The translations under genes and the position numbers were made by a program. 46,342 bases of DNA, taken from IMG/VR virus record IMGVR_UViG_3300042889_000490, positions 1 through 46,342 of that record; one strand, 5' to 3'. Under the pieces are notes generated by a model. That model worked only from the letters and a program-made list of their open reading frames with translations, was not told the origin of the DNA and did not search any database. Of the stretch, positions 1 to 6,787 are shown piece after piece. The stretch is from a virus. The first letter of the stretch is position 1. Each line of letters starts with the position of its first letter.

Positions 1-2
1 TA

Positions 3-2984
3 TTTGATTGGCCTGATGAATATCGTCAAATGAATATGCCAGACTCAAGAAAAGGAACAGATGAAGGTGTGGCGGAAGGCTTGAACGAATTTGCACCAGA
101 CGGATTTAACGGTGGTGATGACGATGAAGGATTCAGTCCAGAAATTGCCAAGATGGCACAAGAAGATGGTTTCACTAAAGGTGTAAGCCTCGCTGATGGC
201 GCAACACTAGAACGAGCAATGACCATTAACCACTGGCATAGTCAGCATGGTGGCATGTATAAACAATACTTTGCTAAAGGCTTCAAAGAAGGTCGTATGA
301 ATAAAGTCAATCACGACAATAAACAATACAATCTCAACTTGAAGTTGATGAAGGATGGCAGCATTAGACATGGCGAGCAAGGTGTGGCGGAAGGCGCACC
401 GGAACTATTGAAGAAAGAAATGCCACTACATCGTCATGCTGAAAAATTATTAGCACAAAATGGTGTCAATAAAGACGATCCAGATTATCACCATCATCTC
501 GGTAACACGATAAAACATCTTCGACAGTTTGGTAATATTGATTTGATTAACAAGCAAGGTGTGGAGGAAGGCTGGAAAGATACTGCAACCTTGCTTGGCG
601 TTCCGGTAATAGCAGGTGCTATGGCAGTCGGTGCTCAACACTATGATCGCCAAAAACCTCATGTGCAAGTTGGTGGACAAAATGCTATGATTGTGCAATA
701 TGATTCCAGTCGTATTCCCGGCAATGCTATGGTGCTAAAGGGTGCTGATGGTAAGATGTACAAGGTATGGCGACAGTCTGGAATAGGCATGAACAAGATG
801 ACGCTGGCTTCGCCAGCAGAGCCAGTTAAAGAGCAAGGTGTGGCGGAAGGCTCAGAAGGTCAAAGATATTCTGTTGTTAAGAACGGCAAAGTGACAAAGA
901 GTTTTGATTCAGTGGCAAAGGCCAAAGACTATGCTGCTAAATTTGGTGGCACTATCAAAGACAATAGTAAAGAACAAGGTGTGGCGGAGGACGATAACTC
1001 CGATGTTGCTGACATTTCTGACAGTGATTACATGAGAATTAAAGGTATAGTTGATAAAAAATATCCAGGATATGAACTTGCTGGTCTTAAACAGGATCAT
1101 GATGGTAATATCGGAGTAGAAATATATCATCCCAAAACGCATGATACAAAAGAGTTAAAAACTAAAAGCACATCAGAAAATAAGCAAGGCATGGCGGAAG
1201 GCTGGACTAAACTACCAAGCGGTGATTACCAAAACAGTCACACTGGTGTTCGCACATCAAAGCCACCAGCAAAGAAAAAGCGTGGCGAAAAGACCGGTGC
1301 CGAGTGGGACGCTATAGAAAAAGCAAAGAAAGAGCAAGGTGTGGAGGAAGGCTCCGACTTTGATTCCGCAGCATTTGATCGCCATATGGACAAACTACGG
1401 GCTCAGAAAGAGTTGGAAAAAACTGATCCAATGAGAGCCATGGTTAATAAGATGAAAAGCGATTACGATTACACAGAAAAATCAAAAAGCAAATCTAAAC
1501 AGGATGATGAAAGACAGATCACCGATCCGTTCCATCCTTCACAAGGTGTAAACATTGGTGAGCACCAGTGGTTTGATCCAGGATCATTGAATGAACTAAG
1601 TCCAAAAACTCTTGGATCATATATCAATAAAGCAAATAAAGATGTTGGTACGTTGGGATATGGGCTAGGTGACATAAAAGCAAGACCGGGCAAATATAAA
1701 GATTCGCCAGCTATTGTTAAATCCGTGAAACATGAATTTAAAAATCGCATCAAAGGTGTTGAAAAAGCAGTTAATCGTTTAACCAAAGAACAAGGTGTGG
1801 CGGAAGGCGCCCCAATTTCTGGCGATGGCGGTGCAGTAGACAACTTTAAACAACAGATGGCCAACAATACTGAACTTGCGTATCAGCAAAAGCAACAAGG
1901 CATGGCGGAAGGCTCCGAAGAAGATAGTTACTCAAACAAGTTTGTTCAAAGTCAGATTGACTATTATAAGAAACATCTCTTATCAGGAAATACCGGTGAC
2001 CAGCATCGTATTCGTGGTTCTTTAATGAATTACGAAAGAATCAAAAATCAACGAATCAAAAATAACACTTGGCAAGAGCAAGGTGTGGCGGAGGGCTATA
2101 CTGATGATATAGAAACAACCAGACAGTTCAAAAACGCCATAGCAGGCTTAAAAGCACAAAGTGCTATCAACAAAGCCAAAGACGGTGCCGGTGCCAAGTA
2201 TTACGCCGACGGTTCAAAAGTGACGCCGCAAGAAACTGCCCGCAGAGCCGCTGAAAGAAAAGCACAAAAAGACAAAAAAGGCATGACGGAGGGTGGCTAC
2301 CAACATGGTTTCGCAGATCCTACAGCACCCAGTCTAGGTGGCAGTCGTAGAAAAGATGACGAAGGCAATCCTGAATTTGATGATCGCCAGCGTAGACAAA
2401 CTGGCATGATCTTCTACAAGGTTGACGACGCCGAACTAGCACAACAACTAGGACTCAAACAAACTCGTGCAGGCAAGTGGTATTTGCGTACAGGCAACAG
2501 ACATGCACAGCAGACTGCTGACCGTGCATTTGGCCTGGGACGCATTTGGTATCCTGAATCAGTAGAGGAAGCCGGTGTATTTGGTTTTATGTCAAACGAA
2601 CCAGACAAGCCTGCGGTTAAAAAGCCCAAGTTTACATTGAGTCAGATACGAGACATGAGCAAACAAGAAGATGAAAAAGTTGCAAAATATGTAAGAACTA
2701 ACGATCTTCCAAAGAATCCCAATCACATGCGTGTGGTGCATGATGATGTTGAACTCAGCGAACTCAGCAATGAGTTGTTGGGTCGTTACAAAAAAGAACT
2801 AGGTATCCGTGCTAGTGCCGCAGATCGAGCAGGCAACTTTGATAAAGGTCACGAATACTTTAAAAAAATCAACCGAGCAACTGTTCGCCAAGGTGATAAT
2901 GATGCTCGCAGACACGCAGAAAAAGAAAACGATGTGATGGAAACTCGTTTAAATATGATGCGTAAGGCAGGATACGATCTATGA
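3..2984 (+). CDS. Large mosaic protein with repeated E-Q-G-V-A-E-G peptide (5' partial)
   Basis: The frame is open to the left edge of the window, so the ATG at 30 is probably internal and the true start lies outside. The protein (at least 984 residues after that ATG) consists of dissimilar hydrophilic segments of about 35-150 residues joined by near-identical heptapeptides of the form E-Q-G-(V/M)-(A/E)-E-G. Nine clear copies begin at 375, 552, 831, 972, 1182, 1332, 1788, 1893 and 2076, with weaker ones near 61 and 2280. All begin in the same codon phase. Segments are rich in Lys, Asp and Gly; one (about residues 190-210) has a short hydrophobic stretch. The last 250 residues lack good copies. 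I do not recognise a catalytic domain. It could be a structural or head-packaged protein, but that is inference. It overlaps the Dps-like gene by ATGA. Confidence 0.85.
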   Translation, partial: FDWPDEYRQMNMPDSRKGTDEGVAEGLNEFAPDGFNGGDDDEGFSPEIAKMAQEDGFTKGVSLADGATLERAMTINHWHSQHGGMYKQYFAKGFKEGRMNKVNHDNKQYNLNLKLMKDGSIRHGEQGVAEGAPELLKKEMPLHRHAEKLLAQNGVNKDDPDYHHHLGNTIKHLRQFGNIDLINKQGVEEGWKDTATLLGVPVIAGAMAVGAQHYDRQKPHVQVGGQNAMIVQYDSSRIPGNAMVLKGADGKMYKVWRQSGIGMNKMTLASPAEPVKEQGVAEGSEGQRYSVVKNGKVTKSFDSVAKAKDYAAKFGGTIKDNSKEQGVAEDDNSDVADISDSDYMRIKGIVDKKYPGYELAGLKQDHDGNIGVEIYHPKTHDTKELKTKSTSENKQGMAEGWTKLPSGDYQNSHTGVRTSKPPAKKKRGEKTGAEWDAIEKAKKEQGVEEGSDFDSAAFDRHMDKLRAQKELEKTDPMRAMVNKMKSDYDYTEKSKSKSKQDDERQITDPFHPSQGVNIGEHQWFDPGSLNELSPKTLGSYINKANKDVGTLGYGLGDIKARPGKYKDSPAIVKSVKHEFKNRIKGVEKAVNRLTKEQGVAEGAPISGDGGAVDNFKQQMANNTELAYQQKQQGMAEGSEEDSYSNKFVQSQIDYYKKHLLSGNTGDQHRIRGSLMNYERIKNQRIKNNTWQEQGVAEGYTDDIETTRQFKNAIAGLKAQSAINKAKDGAGAKYYADGSKVTPQETARRAAERKAQKDKKGMTEGGYQHGFADPTAPSLGGSRRKDDEGNPEFDDRQRRQTGMIFYKVDDAELAQQLGLKQTRAGKWYLRTGNRHAQQTADRAFGLGRIWYPESVEEAGVFGFMSNEPDKPAVKKPKFTLSQIRDMSKQEDEKVAKYVRTNDLPKNPNHMRVVHDDVELSELSNELLGRYKKELGIRASAADRAGNFDKGHEYFKKINRATVRQGDNDARRHAEKENDVMETRLNMMRKAGYDL
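375..2096 (+). repeat. Interspersed 21-bp in-frame coding repeat (nine copies)
   Basis: A 21-bp sequence beginning GAGCAAGGTG and continuing TGGCGGAAGGC recurs nine times inside the first gene, at 375, 552, 831, 972, 1182, 1332, 1788, 1893 and 2076, with zero to a few mismatches. Spacings are 177, 279, 141, 210, 150, 456, 105 and 183 bp, all multiples of three. Identical codons are reused for the same peptide, so conservation is at the DNA level as well as the protein level, while the DNA between copies is unrelated. Confidence 0.9.
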
Positions 2985-3412
2985 CACTATCAGAAACTAC
3001 AAAAATAGCATTTGCCAGCGAATACACCTTCTACTTGAAAGCGCACAACTTTCACTGGAATGTGGAAGGTGCTGACTTCCTAGAGCATCATCAATTGTTT
3101 GGCATGATCTACGAAGAAGTATACGGTGCCATTGATGACTTTGCGGAAAAGATTCGCGGCATTGGCAGTTATGTGCCAGCCAGCTACACCAGATTCAGTC
3201 AACTGAGTCAAATCGGCGACGAGACCGACATACTCAGTCCCGGTGCCATGTTGCATGAATTGTCGCAAGACAATGAAAAAATGCTGTTGGTACTAAAGAT
3301 GGCATATGATGCAGCCGAACAAGCCGGTGAGCATGGATTTTCAAACTTCTTGGCCGAGCGCCTGGATGCACACCGCAAGCACGGTTGGATGTTGAGAGCA
3401 AGTCTAAAATAA
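2981..3412 (+). CDS. dps: Dps/ferritin-like protein
   Basis: The 143-residue protein fits the Dps family, whose members oxidise and store iron and often shield DNA. The diagnostic helix pair is present: HNFHWNVEG near residue 22, then a His pair in LEHHQLF and D-D-F-A-E-K-I-R-G-I-G near residue 50. These supply the His, His, Asp and Glu ligands of the inter-subunit ferroxidase site. It is slightly shorter than typical Dps (150-170 residues) and lacks a long basic N-terminal tail, so direct DNA binding is uncertain. It starts with an ATGA overlap with the preceding mosaic gene, implying translational coupling. The window also encodes AhpC and AhpD, so an oxidative-stress role is plausible. Confidence 0.85.
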   Translation: MTLSETTKIAFASEYTFYLKAHNFHWNVEGADFLEHHQLFGMIYEEVYGAIDDFAEKIRGIGSYVPASYTRFSQLSQIGDETDILSPGAMLHELSQDNEKMLLVLKMAYDAAEQAGEHGFSNFLAERLDAHRKHGWMLRASLK

Positions 3413-3448
3413 TGGTATCCATCATAACAACATAGGTCATGGCATATT

Positions 3449-3532
3449 ATGAGTGAAAGAAATAACGAGTACCCAGTATATCCGGAAGACAATGGATATG
3501 ATAGATTTCGTAATCCATACAGTCCGGTATGA
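3449..3532 (+). CDS. Small ORF, 27 residues
   Basis: An ATG at 3449 opens a 27-codon frame rich in Asn, Tyr, Pro and Glu that ends in an ATGA overlap with the desaturase start at 3529. The overlap matches the packing style of this genome and is the main reason to believe it. There is only a weak AGGT upstream and no recognisable domain. It may simply be a leader ORF coupling translation of the desaturase. Confidence 0.4.
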   Translation: MSERNNEYPVYPEDNGYDRFRNPYSPV

Positions 3533-4239
3533 TTGAAACAATATATGTTCTAGTGATGACACATATCACTATCATATGTGTCACAGTTTTCCTACATCGT
3601 GGACAAGCACATCGAGGATTGATATTTCATCCCATACTCAGTCACTTTATGCGAGCCTGGCTTTGGCTAACAACCGGAATGGTCACAAAACAATGGGTGG
3701 CAGTACACCGCAAGCATCATAGATTCACTGAGCAAGAGGGTGACCCACATAGTCCCCATGTTTACGGAATTGGACAAGTATTCTTCAAAGGAGCAGTATT
3801 ATATCATGAAGCAAGCAAAGATAAGGACATGGTTAATACATACGGTGCTGGTACTCCTGCTGATTGGATGGAGCACAACATATACACTCGTCACTCTAGA
3901 CTTGGCATTGGCACTCTCCTTGTGTTAAACACCTTGATATTTGGCGGGTGGGGCATCGTGATGTGGGGCATCCAAATGATATGGATTCCGTTCTGGGCGG
4001 CAGGAGTCATAAACGGTGTGGGTCATTGGATAGGATATAGAAATGGCGAAACTAAAGATCATAGTCGTAATATTGTGCCTTGGGGTATTGTTATTGGCGG
4101 TGAAGAGTTGCACAACAACCACCACCTGGACCCAGCGAGTGCCCGCCTCTCTAAGAACTGGTATGAATTTGATATAGGCTGGATGTATATAAATATTTTT
4201 AAATCGCTTGGCCTAGTCAAGTTAAAAGAACACCCTTAG
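3529..4239 (+). CDS. Membrane fatty acid desaturase (first of two)
   Basis: This 236-residue protein has the three histidine boxes of acyl-CoA/acyl-lipid desaturases: HRGQAH at residues 23-28, HRKHH at 60-64 and HNNHH near residue 194. These bind a di-iron centre that introduces a double bond into a membrane-associated acyl chain. Hydrophobic segments near residues 5-22, 35-52 and 125-165 fit an integral membrane enzyme. It is shorter than typical bacterial delta-9 desaturases (about 270-400 residues), mainly at the N-terminus, where the first box comes unusually early. A second, more canonical desaturase lies at 27203, so the phage may remodel host lipids; the substrate cannot be read from sequence. 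Confidence 0.85.
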   Translation: MIETIYVLVMTHITIICVTVFLHRGQAHRGLIFHPILSHFMRAWLWLTTGMVTKQWVAVHRKHHRFTEQEGDPHSPHVYGIGQVFFKGAVLYHEASKDKDMVNTYGAGTPADWMEHNIYTRHSRLGIGTLLVLNTLIFGGWGIVMWGIQMIWIPFWAAGVINGVGHWIGYRNGETKDHSRNIVPWGIVIGGEELHNNHHLDPASARLSKNWYEFDIGWMYINIFKSLGLVKLKEHP

Positions 4240-4280
4240 GACCGCGACTTAGGTTGCGTGGGTGACCCGGCTGCTGGGTT

Positions 4281-4315
4281 CCAAATGTGGGAGTCGTGCC
4301 CCATCAAGCATTTGG
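4281..4315 (+). other. Intergenic inverted repeat, possible terminator or structured leader
   Basis: CCAAATG at 4281-4287 pairs with CATTTGG at 4309-4315, and inside it TGGG can pair with CCCA. Just upstream ACCC/GGGT can form another small stem. The hairpin lies between the desaturase stop and the promoter at 4336, followed after some bases by a T-rich stretch. It may terminate the upstream operon. No tRNA fold is visible. Confidence 0.35.
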
Positions 4316-4335
4316 TGAAGTGAGCATTTTTAATC

Positions 4336-4364
4336 TTGCTTTTCAACTTAAACTATGTTATAAT
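4336..4364 (+). promoter_or_regulatory. Sigma70-type promoter, predicted leaderless
   Basis: TTGCTT at 4336-4341 and TATAAT at 4359-4364 are separated by 17 bases. The next ATG is at 4371, exactly where transcription should begin, so the message for the following gene would lack a 5' leader. This also argues against the upstream in-frame GTG at 4287. Confidence 0.7.
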
Positions 4365-4370
4365 ACATCT

Positions 4371-4913
4371 ATGAATGATAATCGAAAATGGGGGCTATCG
4401 GCCCAGGCTTCTAACAAAATTCTATTGGCTTCACCCAATTTAGAAGCATTAAAGTTTACACAACTATTGATAAGTCGGTATTTTTTGTTTGAAGTTCGTC
4501 CGCTTGATAGAACTCATAGGCCTATGGGCACAGATATAGAAAGAAAACTACAATGGATTCTTAATATAGTAGAAGCTGAATTGCTTAGTATCAAAATTCT
4601 AATGGAGAAAAAAGAATTAACAAACTTCCAATTGGACTTATTAACAATCACTAAAGATTTCTTAGACACAGTTGGTTGTAACAATTTGATTGTTGAAGAA
4701 TTGTATAAACTCGAGTTTGATAGTTTAACTAACCATATACCCAGTTGTCAGGCACACAAATCATTTGTTTTCAATAAATTACTAAGCGCAAACTACACCA
4801 AATCTGTAGAAGAGATAAGCGATTGGTTTTTTAACGAGTTAGATCAATATCCCATTGATTATTCTACCACAGCATATCATCTAACCGCTGAGTTGGTAAA
4901 GGAAAAATTATGA
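4371..4913 (+). CDS. Hypothetical protein, partner of PP-loop enzyme
   Basis: I do not recognise this 180-residue protein. It appears mostly helical and has no signal peptide or membrane segment. The frame opens further upstream at a GTG at 4287, but a strong promoter ends at 4364, so I chose the ATG at 4371, which would be a leaderless start. The gene overlaps the asparagine-synthase-like gene by ATGA, so the two are probably made in fixed ratio and may act together. A recognition or carrier role for the PP-loop enzyme is possible but not shown. Confidence 0.7.
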   Translation: MNDNRKWGLSAQASNKILLASPNLEALKFTQLLISRYFLFEVRPLDRTHRPMGTDIERKLQWILNIVEAELLSIKILMEKKELTNFQLDLLTITKDFLDTVGCNNLIVEELYKLEFDSLTNHIPSCQAHKSFVFNKLLSANYTKSVEEISDWFFNELDQYPIDYSTTAYHLTAELVKEKL

Positions 4914-6091
4914 CCGTAGATGTTACTGAATTAATAAAGAATAACTCCTGTATCATGATAAAACCCAATACCAAAATTAGAAACCCAAAGGGTAGATTTT
5001 GGGTGGCACAACGATATATTGTAATGGCCGTGTCAGATTTACGAGCCAGGTCCGGCACATTCGAAACACCATGGCATACACCAACTGATCCATTATTTAA
5101 ATTACCACCATTGATTCATATCACAGATAGTCTAAGTGATATTGTAGATCATAGAGCAATAGAATTAAATCAAATTGCCAAAGATCAAAACAAACGCATA
5201 CTGATCATGTGGTCGGGTGGTATTGATAGTACCTTAGTTGTGTCTTCGTTTATTAAAAATCTTAGTGCCGCTGATTTACAAAATGTCACAGTGGTTCTTA
5301 CATTAAACAGCATTATGGAAAATTATAATTTTTTCCAAACTCAAATTTCTAAAAAAATAAATTGTGTGTCTTGGTTAACAGTTAATTTTACAAATGAGTT
5401 TTTCGAAAAAAATATTATACTACACGGAGATCCTGGAGATTGTTTATTCGGTCCTAGCATATCTATGTACGAATCATTAATGCATGATCGTAAGCACCTT
5501 GAATCATATAAAAATCATTTAGATTATATTGCAAAAACAATCGAAGAAAGAAACAAGGAAGCAGTTCTTCAATTTAATGTTCCCGGAATAGGTAAATGGT
5601 ATTCGGAAAGAATTACTGCTAATCTAGAAGAAGTAGCCCCCGACGGTATTAAGAATGTGGCCGATTGGTGGTGGTGGCATTACATAAACTTTAAATGGCA
5701 ATATAGTCTTATGCGTCCGTTTTTTAGAAGAAAGACCAATGGATCTGAATTGGCAGCAACCACTAGAGAAAATATACAAAGTTATTGTGAAAATTCATTC
5801 TTTAACACAGCTCGATTTCAGCAATGGAGCTACAGTAACTTACCATATCATGTCGGAAATGATAGGAAGAATCATAAAAAACAGGCCAAAGATTACATCT
5901 ACGACCTAGATGGTAACGATACATACCGAACTCATAAAACTAAAATTGAAAGTGTACCAGTGTACGATGATAACGCATATGTTTCGACTAAAAGACCGTT
6001 GTTGTGGGATAAAGATTGGATTGGATATCATAGCGAATATCCAGATCTAACCGAGTCTTGTATTTTACAATTAGAAAAATTTAGGGGATAA
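4910..6091 (+). CDS. Asparagine-synthase-like PP-loop ATPase
   Basis: The 393-residue protein contains SGGIDST near residue 103, the PP-loop that binds ATP and adenylates a substrate carboxyl or carbonyl. Further on is HGDPGDCLFG, resembling the G-(D/E)-G-x-D-E-L-F-G motif of the asparagine synthase C-terminal domain. No N-terminal glutaminase domain with a catalytic Cys at position 2 is present, so any amide transfer would use free ammonia or another amine. I considered QueC because other 7-deazaguanine genes are present, but QueC is about 220 residues with a C-terminal zinc-Cys cluster not seen here. It forms a two-gene unit with the preceding ORF. The substrate is unknown: it could amidate a protein, peptide, sugar or nucleobase. 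Confidence 0.7.
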   Translation: MTVDVTELIKNNSCIMIKPNTKIRNPKGRFWVAQRYIVMAVSDLRARSGTFETPWHTPTDPLFKLPPLIHITDSLSDIVDHRAIELNQIAKDQNKRILIMWSGGIDSTLVVSSFIKNLSAADLQNVTVVLTLNSIMENYNFFQTQISKKINCVSWLTVNFTNEFFEKNIILHGDPGDCLFGPSISMYESLMHDRKHLESYKNHLDYIAKTIEERNKEAVLQFNVPGIGKWYSERITANLEEVAPDGIKNVADWWWWHYINFKWQYSLMRPFFRRKTNGSELAATTRENIQSYCENSFFNTARFQQWSYSNLPYHVGNDRKNHKKQAKDYIYDLDGNDTYRTHKTKIESVPVYDDNAYVSTKRPLLWDKDWIGYHSEYPDLTESCILQLEKFRG

Positions 6092-6094
6092 CAC

Positions 6095-6125
6095 TTGTTG
6101 CATTTGTTAGCAATTAGTGTATAAT
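6095..6125 (+). promoter_or_regulatory. Sigma70-type promoter upstream of dsbA-like gene
   Basis: TATAAT at 6120-6125 is preceded by TTGTTG at 6095-6100 with a 19-base spacer, slightly long. A good ribosome site (AGGAG) follows, eight bases before the ATG at 6148. Confidence 0.55.
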
Positions 6126-6147
6126 AACTTTTTAATCAGGAGAAAAC

Positions 6148-6414
6148 ATGTCAGACTATAATCGTAGCTTCAACGGCGAGGCCAAAATCAAACTCACACA
6201 ATTGATCAATGAAGGCATGCAGGTCATGCAAGAAGTTGAAGATCTCAACACTGGTCTTAGTGAAACTATCAAGGCCATTGGTGAAGAATTAGAAATCAAA
6301 CCGGCCACACTAAAGAAGGCAATCCGTATTGCACATAAGGCCAAGCTCGGCGAAACAAATCGTGATCACGATGAACTAAACACTATTCTTGAAGTTGCTG
6401 GCAAAAGGCTGTAA
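6148..6414 (+). CDS. dsbA: DsbA-like dsDNA-binding protein
   Basis: This 88-residue acidic/basic helical protein matches T4 DsbA (89 residues) in size and in its C-terminal pattern: an I-K-A-I-G-E-E-L segment, a basic A-x-R-I-A-H-K-A-K-L-G stretch, then an E-L-N-T-I-L-E-V-A ending. T4 DsbA binds double-stranded DNA and helps late transcription, and relatives are common in T4-like marine phages. Its position just ahead of the DNA polymerase fits a replication/transcription block. It has its own promoter and an AGGAG ribosome site. The assignment rests on pattern and size, so a different small DNA-binding protein remains possible. Confidence 0.6.
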   Translation: MSDYNRSFNGEAKIKLTQLINEGMQVMQEVEDLNTGLSETIKAIGEELEIKPATLKKAIRIAHKAKLGETNRDHDELNTILEVAGKRL

Positions 6415-6704
6415 TGAATGCCATCCTTAGTGGAACCGCTAACTGGATCCGAGAAGATTATAAAAGCGATAGACTTCGTTTTTGTTTTGAGGTTTTAGCT
6501 TGGGCTATATCTATTGGGTGTAGTATCACCATGGCACTCACCGTGCCTAATCCTCCCCTTCTCACCATGTACCCAATTTGGATTACAGGTTGTGCTATAT
6601 ATGCTTGGTGCGCTTATAGTCGTCGTTCCTTTGGTATGCTGGCTAATTATATCCTGCTAGTCACTATCGACACCGTTGGACTTGTGCGTATGCTCACTCA
6701 ATGA
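6414..6704 (+). CDS. Small integral membrane protein
   Basis: This 96-residue protein has a charged N-terminal 20 residues followed by about three hydrophobic segments (residues 24-44, 50-66 and 72-93). The layout is reminiscent of small phage membrane proteins near pnuC-like genes, but it is too short for a full PnuC transporter and I see no defining motif. It begins within the stop codon of the dsbA-like gene (TAATG), so its translation is coupled to that gene. Confidence 0.7.
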   Translation: MNAILSGTANWIREDYKSDRLRFCFEVLAWAISIGCSITMALTVPNPPLLTMYPIWITGCAIYAWCAYSRRSFGMLANYILLVTIDTVGLVRMLTQ

Positions 6705-6705
6705 A

Positions 6706-6713
6706 GATAAATA
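6706..6713 (+). promoter_or_regulatory. Candidate late-promoter-like octamer GATAAATA
   Basis: GATAAATA differs by one base from the T4 late promoter TATAAATA and sits in the 83-base gap before the DNA polymerase gene. The same octamer occurs in gaps at 25353 and 40270, and CATAAATA at 42122. Function is inferred only from resemblance and repetition. Confidence 0.3.
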
Positions 6714-6787
6714 TTGTTACTAGTCTCGCCGGACTTGAAACGGCATGCAGAGTTGTGTAAGCTCAAAGTTACACAAAGGACAGATGA

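Noticed and set aside
4240-4370. Intergenic region as a possible tRNA (GGGTTCCAAAT resembles a T-loop)
   Set aside because: No acceptor stem, anticodon arm or D arm can be formed with correct spacing; only simple inverted repeats are seen.
4910-6091. PP-loop protein as the missing QueC
   Set aside because: QueC is about 220 residues with a C-terminal zinc-binding Cys cluster; this protein is 393 residues, lacks it, and has an asparagine-synthase-like G-D-P-G-D-C-L-F-G motif.
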